Assembly (NCBI GenBank): GCA_009885525.1
Contig: VFKN01000147.1
Location: 1 to 38,620 of the forward strand
Direction: 5' to 3'
DNA length: 38,620 nt
Origin: Anaerolineaceae bacterium
Lineage (GTDB): Bacteria; Chloroflexota; Anaerolineae; Anaerolineales; Villigracilaceae
The notes under the pieces: generated by a model
Seen by the model: only the letters and a program-made list of their open reading frames with translations
The model's database searches: none
Told to the model about the DNA's origin: nothing
Part shown: one piece after another, positions 37,484 through 38,620 of the stretch
Numbering within the stretch: position 1 is the first letter of the stretch
Layout: each line of letters opens with the position of its first letter
Translations under genes and position numbers: made by a program

Positions 37484-38173
37484 CTATTTTGCTTCATCGT
37501 CAGGAGGAGGAATTTCCTGTTCTTTCCTGCCAATGAAGATCAGGGATTCAAGGTCTTCAATATCTTCTGGAGAAAAATTTTTCACTACAGCGCGGACTTC
37601 ATCCAAATCCGCGTCGGATGTCCAGCCCAACATGCGCGAAATATCCGCCCAGTCTTGTGGACGTTGAGCCGCCATTTTCAAGAGGACAAGATAGGGCAAG
37701 CCAACCACAGGATATCCCGCAGGGTCAAGTTTGGGATTCGTCAACGCTGCTTTTAGCCACGGATATTTTCCAAAAATAACATCCAGTTCGGTTCCATCGG
37801 GTGAAAGCATTAAATAGCCTGGAATTGCTAATGGCGAGGAAATACTATATCCCGCCTCCTGCAATTTTTTTATGACAGTATTGCCATCCCGTTCGTGGAT
37901 GATAATATCCATATCTTTTGTCATGCGTTCGGGCATATAGGCGCGGGTGGCGACGCCGCCAATCAGCGCCCATTCGATACCCTGCAAAATGGGACGTAAA
38001 TCGGGCCATGGATTCATAGCCGTTCTCCTTCGCATAAAATCGTGACCGCTGCCCGTGCCGGGTTTGACGCGCCGCAAGACCATATCAATCATAAAGCGCC
38101 GCATCTGGCGCGGAGTGAGATTGCCGTCAGGCGCAATCTTGGCAATGGCTGGGGGAACTGGTAAGGCGTTCAT
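37484..38173 (-). CDS. Nucleotidyltransferase-fold-like hypothetical protein
   Basis: ALIGGVATRAYMPERMTKDMDIIIHERD resembles GG-x-DxD of NTase-fold proteins. Confidence 0.5.
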   Translation of the reverse strand: MNALPVPPAIAKIAPDGNLTPRQMRRFMIDMVLRRVKPGTGSGHDFMRRRTAMNPWPDLRPILQGIEWALIGGVATRAYMPERMTKDMDIIIHERDGNTVIKKLQEAGYSISSPLAIPGYLMLSPDGTELDVIFGKYPWLKAALTNPKLDPAGYPVVGLPYLVLLKMAAQRPQDWADISRMLGWTSDADLDEVRAVVKNFSPEDIEDLESLIFIGRKEQEIPPPDDEAK

Positions 38174-38223
38174 TATGGTTATCTTACTATAATCTTTGCG
38201 AAAGATGAATAACTCACTTTACG

Positions 38224-38298
38224 CAGTGTCGTTCTGAGTGAAGCGAAGAACCTCTACGATTGCCTCAGAGACCCTTCGCTAACGCTCAGGGAATCACG
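38224..38298 (-). repeat. ~75-bp dispersed repeat, copy 2 (inverted relative to 4019-4094)
   Basis: Reverse complement CGTGATTCCCTGAGCGTTAGCGAAGGG...CGTAGAGGTTCTTCGCTTCACTCAGAACGACACTG. Confidence 0.85.
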
Positions 38299-38339
38299 CT
38301 TGTATCCGTTCATCCGTTCAAAATCTGCTGGGAACATTT

Positions 38340-38511
38340 TTACGGTGTGCGGGCGCAACGAAAGCCGACAAAGTTATTGGAATTCGTCGGGTCGTACCTG
38401 CTGCGGTTGGCAGAGCGCGTGTCGTTAAAGTAGATGTACCACGAGCCGCCCCGCAACACTCGGCTACCCGAAACACTCAAATCCTCTCTGCCATCATTGA
38501 GATCATAAGGA
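38340..38511 (-). pseudogene. C-terminal fragment of an FGE-sulfatase (SUMF1-like) domain protein, interrupted by an IS1-like element
   Basis: PYDLNDGREDLSVSGSRVLRGGSWYIYFNDTRSANRSRYDPTNSNNFVGFRCARTP*; homology stops at the IS boundary. Confidence 0.8.
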
Positions 38512-38620
38512 GGTAGTGGGCTTTTCCAAATGATGGTATAAAAGGGACATGATAAGCAAAATGGTAGTTTTTCACTGTCCTGAGTGCGATAGCACAAATG
38601 TAGTCAAGAATGGCAAAAAT
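38512..38620 (+). mobile_element. Left end of an IS1-like insertion sequence (continues beyond the window)
   Basis: GGTAGTGGGCTTTTCC end, then ATG at 38549 encoding MISKMVVFHCPECDSTNVVKNGKN..., like the IS1 InsA zinc-finger N-terminus. Confidence 0.7.

Noticed and set aside
37484-38340. DGR reverse transcriptase or template repeat next to the FGE fragment
   Set aside because: Downstream ORF is an NTase-like protein without RT motifs, and I found no second copy of the RSANR...GFR DNA in the window.

Overview
The window looks like chromosomal DNA from a Chloroflexota (Anaerolineae-like) bacterium, inferred from gene content and style rather than from a search. It is mostly housekeeping and cell-envelope genes. 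Main blocks: nurA followed by a HAS-barrel gene; pcrA/uvrD helicase; mscL; dnaB-dnaD-dnaC-like replication genes; an FTR1 iron permease; a full NAD cluster (nicotinamidase-like, nicotinate phosphoribosyltransferase, nadC, nadA, nadB); an MNT/HEPN pair; ADP-forming acyl-CoA synthetase; a FemX-Nudix-FemX and exopolysaccharide cluster on the minus strand; a histidine kinase/response regulator pair; and, at the right edge, the C-terminus of an FGE-sulfatase (SUMF1) gene cut by an IS1-like element. No rRNA, tRNA or CRISPR array was recognised. The most unusual signal is a dense set of short repeats: heptamer and octamer tandem arrays, perfect short palindromes, and a ~52-nt double-palindrome element. 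Several lie in-frame inside conserved protein-coding genes and several supply the stop codons of genes. Second is the truncated FGE gene, whose C-terminal codons resemble a diversity-generating-retroelement variable region. Third is a decayed copy of the HAS-barrel gene start, left immediately behind nurA.
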